A stretch of 64,000 bases of DNA from positions 683,126-747,125 of the forward strand of contig BGKB01000009.1 in assembly GCA_003116975.1 (NCBI GenBank). The letters run 5' to 3'. Position 1 is the stretch's first letter. The number at the start of each line of letters is the position of its first letter. Shown here piece by piece: positions 49,373-58,114 of the stretch. The position numbers and the translations under genes are program-made. The notes beneath the pieces were generated by a model that saw only the letters and a program-made list of their open reading frames with translations, made no database searches and was not told the origin of the DNA. Source of the stretch: Aurantiochytrium sp. KH105 (Eukaryota > Sar > Bigyra > Thraustochytrida > Thraustochytriidae).

Positions 49373-50448
49373 TCGCCAGCGCGACCAGCGCGGGGAGCAG
49401 CGGTCTCGAGGTCGGTCCCCTGCCCCCGCCGCCTTTATCGAGGGACTTTCTGCTAGGTCTTGGAGTTGGCTTGAGAAGGAGCTCAAGTCTGCAGAGCTTG
49501 ACCTCGGCGCGAAGCCTGCAAGACCTGCTCGCGTACCCCTCGGCGCCCAGCGCGGCGCCCTCGGTGCCCTCTGCTGCACCAATGGTGTATCCGGCCCCGC
49601 AGACCGAGCATCTTGCGCCCTTGCCTTCGCCAACGTCTTCGCCTGCCAAGCGGTGCCTCGACGAGATGCTCTCGTCGCGGATGTCTACCATGTCCTCGCA
49701 CAGCGAAGACACTGCCTCGATTGTCAGCGCGTCGTCGAGCCACAGCACTTCATCTCCTCAGACGAGCCCCGTTCCGTCATTCTCCAGCGCTGCTGAGCCC
49801 CCTGCCAAACGGGCGCGCTCCTGCCAGGGAGTGAGCTATTTGAGTGCCGACACACGCGAGGCACTCTTGCAGCAGTTTCCTTTTCTCGCCCGGCATCAGG
49901 CCAGCGCACCTGCCCCGGAGGCTTGGAATGCCAAGCAGCCCCCGCAGCAACCAATGCAAAAGTTGCCGCAACACTTTGACCTCAAGGCGCTCGCCACCCA
50001 GGCCGTGCCTCCTCCCCCAACTTCCCTTGTTTTGCCCCCTGCCGCCCCAGCTGCCAAGCGTCCCAAGCGGGCTGGCAAGCTGTGCTCGGTGGATGGCTGC
50101 ACGACGCGCGACAAGGGAGGTGGTCTTTGCGCCAAGCATGGTGGAGGTCGCCCGTGCAAATTCGCTGGCTGCTCCAAGATCGTTGCTGGTCTCCGATTTT
50201 GCTCGCAACACGGTGGCACCCGCAAAAAGCTTTGCTCCATGCCTTCTTGCAACAAGGGCGACCAGGGTGGTGGCTTTTGCGCGGCGCATGGCGGCGGCCG
50301 TCGATGCAATGTGCCTAACTGCCAGCGACGTGATATTGGCAGAGGCCTTTGCTGGACCCATGGTGGTGGTCGTCGCTGCGCTGTTCGGGAATGTCTTCGC
50401 TGCCCGACCGTCGACGGCTTGTGCAAACTGCACCACGACTCTGCATGA
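49186..50448 (+). CDS. WRKY19-like zinc-finger array protein, putative transcription regulator
   Basis: The 420-residue protein has Gln-rich and Ser-rich runs near the N-terminus (about 8-65, from CAG/CAA and AGC repeats), a Ser/Pro-rich middle and a basic KRPKRAGK motif just before the fingers. The C-terminal 120 residues carry five Cys/His units of about 24 residues, pattern C-x4-C-x7-9-C-x2-H-GG. Examples are CSVDGCTTRDKGGGLCAKHG, CNVPNCQRRDIGRGLCWTHG and the last, ending GLCKLHH. This is the WRKY19-type zinc-finger repeat known from oomycete and plant proteins; no WRKY DNA-binding domain is present. A nuclear regulatory role is inferred from the poly-Gln plus basic plus finger layout. ATG 49186 (MVTLVDVHEQLRQ) was chosen over a low-complexity upstream extension. 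Confidence 0.85.
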
Positions 50449-51201
50449 GCAAAGAGCGCGTATTTGCCCCCAACCTCGTTGGACCGGCCCCTTTTGATTC
50501 TGACAAACAAACCTCGCCTCGGCAGACTTTTACGCCTGCCACGCACCCGCACAAATGTACATGTATTTCCTAGGTTGGCCCTCAATGGGTTGACCCGAGC
50601 TGCGGCACAACTGTCTCATATTCGCAGCTCCCCAATGTAGTAGATTATCGAGTAATTTTTCGTACCACTTTAGTAGTATGTATATACCTTCCGAAAGTGG
50701 AGATCTTGCTATTGGCTGCTCTGATTCTCTGAGGACGGCCGGATTTCACTCATTTACTCGGTGATGGTCTTTTCCTTCCCTCATCGAGCAAGACTAGGCC
50801 TACCACTAAAACTGCGCCACGAAGGAAGCTGGACGAGTCTGGGCCTAGGTAGTATACTAGATAGCCAATAAACAGGCTTAACAAATAAACAGGCCTAACG
50901 ATGGGAAACAGGTCTAACATTGGAAAAGGCTTAACACTGGAAAAGGCCTAACAGGGAAAAATTAATTTTAAAAATCTTGGAAAGCGTCTCTGTCACTGTA
51001 GCAAGCAATCATCACACATGAAGGATAACCAAAAAACTTTAAAAAAAAAAGAGAAAGGATCTATTGCAGTCTGTGGCTGCTTTTTAACTGGGACGCATGG
51101 TTTGTGGAAATTAAGCGAAGAGGCGCTACGCAAATCGTGATGGGACTTGCCGCTACTGTTGTTCGTGATTGTCATTGTTCTTGTTGTTATTGATGATGAT
51201 T
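50449..51201. other. Convergent 3' flanks with a short degenerate tandem repeat
   Basis: About 750 bp, A/T-rich compared with the genes, with no gene. It contains the 17-19 bp repeat listed separately and an A-rich run near 51039-51055. Confidence 0.65.
50867..50958. repeat. Degenerate 16-19 bp tandem repeat, five units
   Basis: The units share a core RGAAAMAGGCYTAAC: AATAAACAGGCTTAAC, AAATAAACAGGCCTAAC, GATGGGAAACAGGTCTAAC, ATTGGAAAAGGCTTAAC and ACTGGAAAAGGCCTAAC. They lie between two convergent genes. Confidence 0.85.
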
Positions 51202-52284
51202 TTATTGCTGGTGCTGGTGCTGCTGTTGCGCCTGAGCCTGAGCCTGAGCCTGAGCCTTGGCTTGTTCTTGCTGTTTCTGATGCTCGATGTAACGCGTGCG
51301 TGCACGCGTAAAGACTTCCTTTTGCCGAGCGACGTTTGCCGGATCCAACGACATGGCGATTTGCGCACGCTCTGCCTTCTGGATCTCAATGAGATCACGA
51401 CGAACGCGATCTTCGGGAATGTGAGGTAAGGGAAAGTAAAGGTGCACAGTGTTCAGCCGCATCCTGTCCCCATCAAAATAAAATGGATACATCCTGCCCT
51501 TGCGTTGCTGATACTCTTCGTGAGAAAGTACAAAGCGGAATCCCTTGGCAAGCAAGCGGTCCACAAGCGGCAGTGACGACTTTAATGGCACGTGCACCAC
51601 GAGCACGTTCAGGTTCGCCTTGGCGGCAACACTATCGAGATAATACACGAGGCTGTTGAGCATGTACACGGCCGAACCACGCCGGCGTTCCACGTGACTG
51701 GTTTGAAGCGTGCATATGCGATCCAAAACAGCCCACTTGACGCCGTCGTCACCGTTATTAATCCAGAAACGCGAATAGGTCTGTGGAGCGTCACCGACGA
51801 GAACAACGCCGTGCAACGCCTTGTCATCGCGTTCGTCGAACTCAATTTGCGCCGGGATCATCAGCTCGCGGACAAAGACTTTCATGCGCATGAGTTGGCT
51901 GAGCTGGTGGAAATAGTGGTATGCAATGGGATCCATGGTCTCCTTGGTGTATATTTTCGTGCGCCGCTCAAAGGGTTTGACCATTTTGGGAACAAGCTGC
52001 GTCAGGTGTGCACAAATTTCCAGGCTCCGGTACCTTTCCTCGAAGCACTTGCGCGACTCCAGATCGGGCAAGGCTGCGATTCGGCGGCTCGCTTTTTCCA
52101 GAAAGGCGAGGGCGCGTTCTCTGTTGCGTTGTCGAACTTCTGTTTCGCATTGTGTCAGAAAGTTTGAGATGGCCGTCTGCTGGACATCGAGAGGCATGGT
52201 AGATACCTTTTTTTCCCATTCGGCAACGGCCTCCTCATGCGCCTGCTGCGCCGAGGGCTGGCCTGCCGCTTCCTCCTCGTTCAT
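51202..52284 (-). CDS. Conserved-looking protein with possible GNAT-like fold, function unknown
   Basis: The 360-residue protein has a helical N-terminal third (MPLDVQQTAISNFLTQCETE, RALAFLEKASRRIAAL, CFEERYRSLEICAHLTQLVP). A mixed alpha/beta domain follows (about 105-290): KIYTKETMDPIAYHYFHQL, HGVVLVGD, WAVLDRICTLQTSHVERRRG, SAVYMLNSLVYYLDSVA, LNVLVVHVPLKSSLPLVDRL and LAKGFRFVLSHEEY. A strand with a putative R-x-x-G-S/A turn, a helix, then a V-x-V-P-L strand resembles the GNAT acetyltransferase core, but this is weak. The C-terminus is an (Ala-Gln)n then Gln/His tail from CTGAGC repeats (about 51229-51260). The ATG at 52282-52284 is the first in frame. Divergent from the FET-like gene. Confidence 0.65.
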   Translation of the reverse strand: MNEEEAAGQPSAQQAHEEAVAEWEKKVSTMPLDVQQTAISNFLTQCETEVRQRNRERALAFLEKASRRIAALPDLESRKCFEERYRSLEICAHLTQLVPKMVKPFERRTKIYTKETMDPIAYHYFHQLSQLMRMKVFVRELMIPAQIEFDERDDKALHGVVLVGDAPQTYSRFWINNGDDGVKWAVLDRICTLQTSHVERRRGSAVYMLNSLVYYLDSVAAKANLNVLVVHVPLKSSLPLVDRLLAKGFRFVLSHEEYQQRKGRMYPFYFDGDRMRLNTVHLYFPLPHIPEDRVRRDLIEIQKAERAQIAMSLDPANVARQKEVFTRARTRYIEHQKQQEQAKAQAQAQAQAQQQHQHQQ

Positions 52285-52988
52285 GGCGGCGAAGACCAGG
52301 ATCCAGGTCGTGCGCAGGGAGAGGGGAGAAGGGGTGTAAGACCTTTACGCGCGCGTGTACGCGCCTAGTCCGGGGAGAGGCTCGCAGCGTCGGCTTCTTC
52401 TTTCGCGGATCTCTACGCACGCTAGCTAGAGAAGCGAGTTCTTGCGCCAGCCTCAGGGGAGTGCTCTTGCTTTCGCGCAAGCGTGGAGAACAAATCCCTG
52501 CGCGCTTTGCTTTGCTTTGCTTTGCTCGCTCGCCTGCTTCCTCTTGACGATGCAGCGAGGCCCGAGGTCTCGCGGGAGGAGGTAGAGGATATACAGGTCT
52601 CGCTCGCAAGCACCGCGCCTGCTCGCGGCGGGCAGCAGCGGTCGCGGTCCGAGCGCGGCGCGCCTCGCGGCGTCTCCTCCTCGCTCTGTTCTGCTCTGCT
52701 CTGCTCTGCTCTGCTCCTCTTCTTCTGCGTGTGGTACGATCGTTCGGACTACTACTAGTAGTATCATTCGTAGTAGTGTGAGGAAGGGAGAAAGCGGCCC
52801 AGCAGATCCCGGCGCGAAAGAGCGCCGAATTCATAATTGGGCGCCCTTACGCGCCGGAATCATGGCGTCGTTTTCGTTCGTTTGTTTGGACGATCATCTT
52901 GGCAAAGTGCAGAGCAGATTGGTCGCGGTCCTGGCCGCGGAGCGCGGCTGGCGGCAGGCGAGGCGCGAAGGCGGGAAGGGGGGGAGAG
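52285..52988. promoter_or_regulatory. Divergent region between the GNAT-like and FET-like genes
   Basis: About 700 bp with two pentamer microsatellites, TTTGC (about 52504-52526) and TCTGC (about 52689-52715). An imperfect ACTACTAGTAGT palindrome lies near 52750. The 90 bp before 52989 are GC-rich and form an open Arg-rich extension that I do not include. Confidence 0.5.
52504..52715. repeat. (TTTGC)n and (TCTGC)n pentanucleotide microsatellites
   Basis: Two separate runs of four to six perfect pentamers (52504-52526 and 52689-52715) in the divergent promoter region. Confidence 0.9.
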
Positions 52989-53939
52989 ATGAGCGGGAAC
53001 GCCAAGCTGATGGTGCGGTCGCTGCCGTACTCGGTGCGGGACGCGCGGCTGGCCGAGGTCTTTGGAAAGTACGGGGACATGGTGGAGTGCAAGGTCATCA
53101 TGGAGCGCGACCAGCCGGACCGCTCGCGAGGCTTCGCCTTTGTCACGTACAGGGACAGCGCGGACGCCGCGCGCGCACTCGACGCTCTCGACATGTACCA
53201 GCTCGATGGCCGGAGCATTCGTGTTCAGTTTTCTGAAAAGGGAGGAGGATCAGGCGGCGGGTCTACTGGCGCGGGAGCACCGCGAGACCCACGCGGCGAC
53301 CGTCGAGGAGGCGGCGATAGGGATCGCGACCGGGATCGGGACCGCGATCGTTATGGTGGCGACCGCGATCGCTACGGCGGTGATTCGCGCTACGGCGGTG
53401 ATTCGCGCTACGGAGATCGTGACCGAGATCGGGGCCAGCACAGGGACCGGTACGACGATACGCGAGGCGATCGTGATCGGCACGGTGGACGCGACAGGCA
53501 CGATGACAGACATGGCGGTCGCGACAGGCATGAAGACAGATACGGTGGGCGCGATCGCCATGGCGACCGACGTGGTGGCGACGACCGTGAACCTCATGCC
53601 GTGCGACGACCGGGTGCTGGAAGCCAGGAGGTGCGGGATCCAACCGACGACAATACCCGCATCTACATTTCCGGCCTTCCCAGCGACACCACGGAGCAGG
53701 AACTTGCAGACCATTTTGGCGGACTTGGCGTAATTGCGAGGAAAAAGCAAAAGAGAGGGTATCCCGACCAGTGGCCGTACAAGATCACCATTTACACGGA
53801 CGATCAGGGCAAGCCCAAGGGCGATGCGGTAATTGGCTACGAGGACCCCAATGCCGCCCAAAGCGCTCCCGAATTCTTTAATGGGACCGAGTTCAAAGGA
53901 TGCAAGATTAACGTTGAGAGCGCGGCCAAACCGCGATAG
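52989..53939 (+). CDS. RNA-binding protein with two RRMs and an Arg/Asp/Gly-rich linker (FET-like)
   Basis: The 316-residue protein starts MSGNAKLMVRSLPYSVRDAR. The first RRM is at about 6-80 (RNP2 LMVRSLP, RNP1 RGFAFVTY). A linker (about 85-215) is built from RDRDRDRDRYGGDR- and RHDDRHGGRD-type repeats. The second RRM is at about 225-310 (RIYISGLP, ADHFGGLGVIARKKQ, YKITIYTDDQGKPKGDAVIG, FFNGTEFKGCKINVES). The second RRM, with its IYTD..GK.KGDA..GYEDP signature, matches the FUS/EWS/TAF15 (FET) and plant TAF15-like family. FET proteins usually have one RRM, RGG boxes and a RanBP2 zinc finger; here there is an extra RRM, no zinc finger, and RD/RG repeats instead of RGG. A nuclear pre-mRNA role is likely. 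Confidence 0.88.
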   Translation: MSGNAKLMVRSLPYSVRDARLAEVFGKYGDMVECKVIMERDQPDRSRGFAFVTYRDSADAARALDALDMYQLDGRSIRVQFSEKGGGSGGGSTGAGAPRDPRGDRRGGGDRDRDRDRDRDRYGGDRDRYGGDSRYGGDSRYGDRDRDRGQHRDRYDDTRGDRDRHGGRDRHDDRHGGRDRHEDRYGGRDRHGDRRGGDDREPHAVRRPGAGSQEVRDPTDDNTRIYISGLPSDTTEQELADHFGGLGVIARKKQKRGYPDQWPYKITIYTDDQGKPKGDAVIGYEDPNAAQSAPEFFNGTEFKGCKINVESAAKPR

Positions 53940-54689
53940 AAGAATTATCAACCTTTTGACATGACGAGAATGACGCTTTCCGAGAAGTGAGGGGTACACC
54001 TGCCAAGTTCTCGCGTCAAGTCAAGTTAGGTCAGGTGAAGACAAGTCAAGATATGTCTTGTCTTGTCTTGTCTTGTCTTGTCTTGTCTTGTCTTTCTTGC
54101 GAACAACTTGGGCTCAGCAGGCTAGACTACATTTCTTTTTTTTGTTTTATTTGCATGTACAAGATCATTGTCGAGAATCTCGATTGGCAACCTGATGACA
54201 TTATAAGCACGGCGTAGTCTCGGAAGTGCGGTACACCTGCCAAGTCGAGTTGAATGTTGTCTTATCTTCCCTTTCACTTGAGCTCAGCTGGTTTTGTTTT
54301 TTCTCTATTTTACATGTCCATGTCCAGAGTCGCGTGTGCTTTACGAGCCCCCGAGAGTGTGAGAAAGTGAGTTTCTCTCGGAAACGCTCATGAACCGAGG
54401 GATGGCGCGCTTCTCAGCAGCTGTATACTCTTGCTCTCTTGCTCCCTGGACTGGGCCTTCCACGTAAAGTACCCAAGCCGAGACGCTTGCATTCCTTCTT
54501 TGCAAAGATCCGATCAAATATGTGCGTGTTAGCGCGCGCGAGACAGAAAAAGAACCCTCCTGAATCATACCTTGCGAAAGAGGATTTTCATCTTCTGGGA
54601 ACAGATTTTTCCTGTCCAGGACTAAGCTGCGCAACGCATGCTTTGCTGATATAATCAAGTACTGAGACGAGACGCCGAAACTTTGATTC
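53940..54689. other. Convergent 3' flanks with a diverged duplication and a TGTCT microsatellite
   Basis: No gene. A GTACACCTGCCAAGT block occurs at 53994 and again at 54231, each followed by a pyrimidine-rich stretch, a CTCAGC block and a TTTTGTTTT...ACATGT block. This fits an old duplication of about 237 bp, with the second copy shorter. The first copy carries the microsatellite listed separately. Confidence 0.65.
54055..54095. repeat. (TGTCT)n pentanucleotide microsatellite
   Basis: About eight perfect copies about 115 bp downstream of the FET-like gene stop, the one clear pentamer run in a 3' flank. Confidence 0.92.
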
Positions 54690-56921
54690 TCAGATGCCCT
54701 GGGAGAGTTCCCGGCTGGATGGCCGCTTTTCCGTAGCTTTCCGAACTTGCTTGAGCCTTAGATCCATGCGTTCAAGACTATGAAGCCGATACACGCTACG
54801 TGCCTGTGCGAGCTTGCCGCGGCATTCGAGCCAAAGTCCTAATCGCATTGCATCCTCTGCTGCGAGCAAGCCCCGAGCGTTGATGAGCGATCGAGATCTT
54901 GCCGTTGTCGTGGCGTTTTCCTCACTCGAGACGCTGTCAAAGTCGAGGGCTTCATCTCCGCTGAAATCGATGCTTTGTGGACTTGCTGCCGCCGCGGTAC
55001 GCATTGCCTCGGCGCGTCTCCATTCCCGCCAAAGAACGTCCATTTCGTCGGCCCATCGCTGTGCAATTGAAGGCACTTGTTGAGGCATTTGCATAGCAAT
55101 TTCGATATCCTGTTCGTCCCCGTCGTTCACCTCATCCTTGGACACATTCGATGATGTATCAGAAGCAGAAAAAAGAGAGCTTGAATCGAGTCGCAAGGAC
55201 AAATCTTGATGATGCAAATCCCGAAGGCGACCCGCTGAGGCACGCGCCGCGCGACCAATCGTATCGGCCTGGCCCATACTTGCCGACCACGCAGCAATGG
55301 TATCAAAGAGCTGCGCTCCAAGAGCCGTCGGTTGACCTTGCACCGGCGTTGAGGCAATGCCGTGCGCAAATTGGCAGGCGCGCTCAAGCTGACCTAGGCG
55401 TAGACGATCCGAAATGTAGCGTCGCTGGGCAGCCTCGAGTAGGCGTACCCAGCGTTTACGCAGACGGGGTTCCGTGAGAAGAGCCACATCCGAGGCAAGA
55501 GCAGCGAGTGTGTCGATCAGGCATGCGTGCATTTGGTCTTGTTGGGAGATGATGAGCTCGCACTGCGCAAGTTTGCCAGCTTCGCGCGAGACAAGCAGGA
55601 GCGCGCGCAAACGGCGCTCGAGGGGAAGGCCGAGCCACGACGCGAATTGCGTCGCGAAACGCAGACGCTCCGCAGGTAGAGGCTCTTGCAGTGCTTTGCT
55701 CAAGTGAAGCCGCAATATGGATCGCCACGCGTCGGGACAAAGAACATCTGGGTCGTCAAAAGTGACGCACAACGGATGTCCGTCATCAAGGATGATGGCC
55801 AAACGATGACAGCGGGCAGCGTTTCCCGCGGTGGAGCCTAGCCACGCGCATGAGAACACTTGGGATGGGACGAGAATGTGCGGCGGAAAGTCAATACGCG
55901 TGCGCATAAGCGGCTGTAGCGCACGATCGAGCAAGGTGACGACGCCCTCTTGAACGGCTCCTACCGCGAGGACAAGGGCGTCGTCTGTCCATTGCAAAAA
56001 GTCGACAGCATGGGGGCTTTTGGCTTGATGCCAACGAAAACGTTTACGGATCCAAGAAGGCGCGAAAAGGAAGAGGTGATGCGTCTCGCCAACGAAGACG
56101 ACTGCATCTCCCTGTGGTGTCCAACATCCTCGTAAGAAGTGTGTCGCCTTGCGTGTTTCCATTGATCCATCCACTTGCTGCACAAATTCGGAGTGCGCAA
56201 GCTTGAGTACGCCAGCTTGCATGCTTCCGGGTTTCTTGGACCAGGCACATAGCACATCGCGCGGATCATGTTTGCTGCACAAGAGCGTCCCGGGAACGGC
56301 GGTCACAAATGATGCGCTGAGGTGTCGGGTTACTTGCAAATAGAGCTGCCAGTCATTTTCGTCTCCGCCCGGTATTCTCTGTTTTACGAGGGCAACGATC
56401 ATGGCAGCCGCGCTCGGATCGTCGAGGTTATTTTCCCCAAAAGCAACCACACAAAGTTCGCCATCGCAACTGATGCTCAGGGACTCGGCGCAGTACGGCA
56501 AGCGTCTGCGCGATTGAAAGACTTCACGGTCTGCCGCGCGAAAACTGTGCGCTTCGGTGTGAGGAGCGCGATGCATAGCGCATGCCACGAGCTCACCCGA
56601 GTCGAGCGATACGACGGCGATGCTGTCATGTCGCTTCACGTGTTCCTTTGAAGAAGAAAAAGTGGGAAGCGGTGCCAGCGTTGCGCACACGACCTTTTCG
56701 TGAGCGCTGCGCCGGACTCTTTGCGCCGAGGCGTCGACATCGATGGGCGTTCCGAGCTTTTCTGTCTCTTGGTGCACGTCCCAGGTCTTGGAGACAAAGT
56801 TGGCGTCAAAGGTCTGCACATGGTCGCTGTCGAGGACAACCGCCAGGACCGTCGCGGACAATGCCTCAGCTGCCGCGCCTCCGCCGTTCGGACTGTGAGT
56901 TGCATCTGGTTCGCCAGCCAT
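54690..56921 (-). CDS. Beta-propeller-like plus alpha-helical protein, function unknown
   Basis: The 743-residue protein begins with strand-rich sequence containing WD-repeat-like blades: SIAVVSLDSGELVACAM, SLSISCDGELCVVAFGENNL, LCAWSKKPGSMQAGVLKL, GCWTPQGDAVVFVGETHHLF and FLQWTDDALVLAVGAVQEGV followed by TLLDRALQPLMRTR. From about residue 380 it becomes helical, with possible TPR-like hairpins, and ends in a Ser-rich then Leu/Arg-rich tail. Propeller-then-helix architecture with a DxxLxPL motif recalls the planar-polarity/ciliogenesis protein WDPCP and IFT/coatomer-type proteins. Thraustochytrids make flagellate zoospores, so a ciliary role is possible, but I cannot name an orthologue. ATG 56921 (MAGEPDATH) is preferred; 57075-57077 (MGSFGPLV) is an alternative only 144 bp from COQ10. 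Confidence 0.65.
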   Translation of the reverse strand: MAGEPDATHSPNGGGAAAEALSATVLAVVLDSDHVQTFDANFVSKTWDVHQETEKLGTPIDVDASAQRVRRSAHEKVVCATLAPLPTFSSSKEHVKRHDSIAVVSLDSGELVACAMHRAPHTEAHSFRAADREVFQSRRRLPYCAESLSISCDGELCVVAFGENNLDDPSAAAMIVALVKQRIPGGDENDWQLYLQVTRHLSASFVTAVPGTLLCSKHDPRDVLCAWSKKPGSMQAGVLKLAHSEFVQQVDGSMETRKATHFLRGCWTPQGDAVVFVGETHHLFLFAPSWIRKRFRWHQAKSPHAVDFLQWTDDALVLAVGAVQEGVVTLLDRALQPLMRTRIDFPPHILVPSQVFSCAWLGSTAGNAARCHRLAIILDDGHPLCVTFDDPDVLCPDAWRSILRLHLSKALQEPLPAERLRFATQFASWLGLPLERRLRALLLVSREAGKLAQCELIISQQDQMHACLIDTLAALASDVALLTEPRLRKRWVRLLEAAQRRYISDRLRLGQLERACQFAHGIASTPVQGQPTALGAQLFDTIAAWSASMGQADTIGRAARASAGRLRDLHHQDLSLRLDSSSLFSASDTSSNVSKDEVNDGDEQDIEIAMQMPQQVPSIAQRWADEMDVLWREWRRAEAMRTAAAASPQSIDFSGDEALDFDSVSSEENATTTARSRSLINARGLLAAEDAMRLGLWLECRGKLAQARSVYRLHSLERMDLRLKQVRKATEKRPSSRELSQGI

Positions 56922-57220
56922 TCTCAATTCTCGCAGCGCTGTCACTCGTTGGCTTCGTGCCAACGAGAGCTTTTGCCTCGGGACAGCGGTTGCGAGATGA
57001 CCCTGCGTGCGTGCGTGGGCGAACGGTTCGTCTTTTCCATCACCATGGCACCGCACAAGGGGACCAAAAGAGCCCATTTCGCCCCTTTTCTTTTCTTTCT
57101 TTCTCCTTTTTTTTCTTTTTTTTTTTTTAGATCCAAACCTCGCCAAACCTCGTACTCGCACGAGCATCGAGCGTCCGGCGGCGAGAACCAGGGCGCACGG
57201 CCAGCGGTCTCCGCGAGGGA
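56922..57220. promoter_or_regulatory. Short divergent promoter region with a poly-pyrimidine run
   Basis: About 300 bp between start codons of the propeller-like protein and COQ10. It contains a CTTTT/T-run stretch at about 57079-57129 on the plus strand, about 95 bp before the COQ10 ATG. Confidence 0.5.
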
Positions 57221-57808
57221 ATGCTGGCAGCACGCGCAAGGGCGCGAGGCCTCGGGGCTTCGCGCAAGAGGGTGCTCGCGCACATCGGCTGCGGCGTTGG
57301 ACAGCCCGGCGCGAGCCCGGGGCGCTTCAGGAGCTATGGCGAGGCTCTGCGGACCGTGGCGGTGCAGCGAGAGCTGCCCTTTGACCGCCTGGACGTCTTC
57401 AAGGTGGTGGTGGACGTGGTCAAGTATCCAGAATTCCTGCCGTACTGCACGGAGGCGTCCATGACGAGTTTTGGAAACCAGCAAATGCGCGCCGAGGTGG
57501 TCTTTGCGCACAAGCTGTTTCAGGAGCGCATGCAGTACGAGATTTCCTGGAAATCACCCGAGATGGTCCTCTCGGTGGCGACGGACACCAAGTTTGCCAA
57601 ACGCATCGAATATCTCTGGCACTTTGAGGAAACGAAGCCGCATCGGACCCTGGTGGATGTCGAGCTCAAGGTCGCCTTTACCTCGTCGAGTTCGGCGTTT
57701 CTCTTTGACATGTTTGCCGACAGGATCCAGGACCGCGTCTTTCAGGCATTTGCCGGTCGCATTCGTGAGCTTGCGAGGCTTTCCAAGGAGCGAGAGACGG
57801 CCGTGTAG
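57221..57808 (+). CDS. COQ10: Coenzyme Q-binding protein COQ10 (START domain), mitochondrial
   Basis: COQ10 is a START-fold protein that binds ubiquinone in the mitochondrial inner membrane and supports its synthesis and respiratory function. The 195 residues start with an Arg/Ala/Gly-rich presequence-like region (1-45). The domain follows: FKVVVDVVKYPEFLPYCTEA (YPEFLPYC at 69-76 is the family hallmark), RAEVVFAHKLFQERMQYEIS, LWHFEETKPHRTLVDVELKV, and the C-terminal helix VFQAFAGRIRELARL (bacterial/fungal relatives: F..RA..L). The ATG at 57221 gives a normal-length protein. Confidence 0.94.
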   Translation: MLAARARARGLGASRKRVLAHIGCGVGQPGASPGRFRSYGEALRTVAVQRELPFDRLDVFKVVVDVVKYPEFLPYCTEASMTSFGNQQMRAEVVFAHKLFQERMQYEISWKSPEMVLSVATDTKFAKRIEYLWHFEETKPHRTLVDVELKVAFTSSSSAFLFDMFADRIQDRVFQAFAGRIRELARLSKERETAV

Positions 57809-58114
57809 ACTAGATACGTACGCGGTAGAGACCGCGACGATGAGCGGCTCGGTAACGTGACGTGCTCTTTCCATGTGATAATGAATGTAGTGGCACGAAC
57901 GACTGTAGACAAATCAAAAGGTGGCGCGCGTGCCCAGACGAAGGCCTCTTTATAATCTTCGCAAGGCATGATCCAAGAGGAAAAAACGAGGTCCAAGGTG
58001 AAAGCTCACAATAATGATATGAAAACTGTAGAGGAAGGTGGGGGACCCAGATCGAGCAAAACATTTAAACTTTGCTAGAACTGCTTGCTCCTTGAATGGG
58101 TGAAAGAATCTATC
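57809..58114. other. Convergent 3' flanks of COQ10 and the AGFG-like gene
   Basis: About 306 bp, no gene or repeat seen. Confidence 0.7.
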
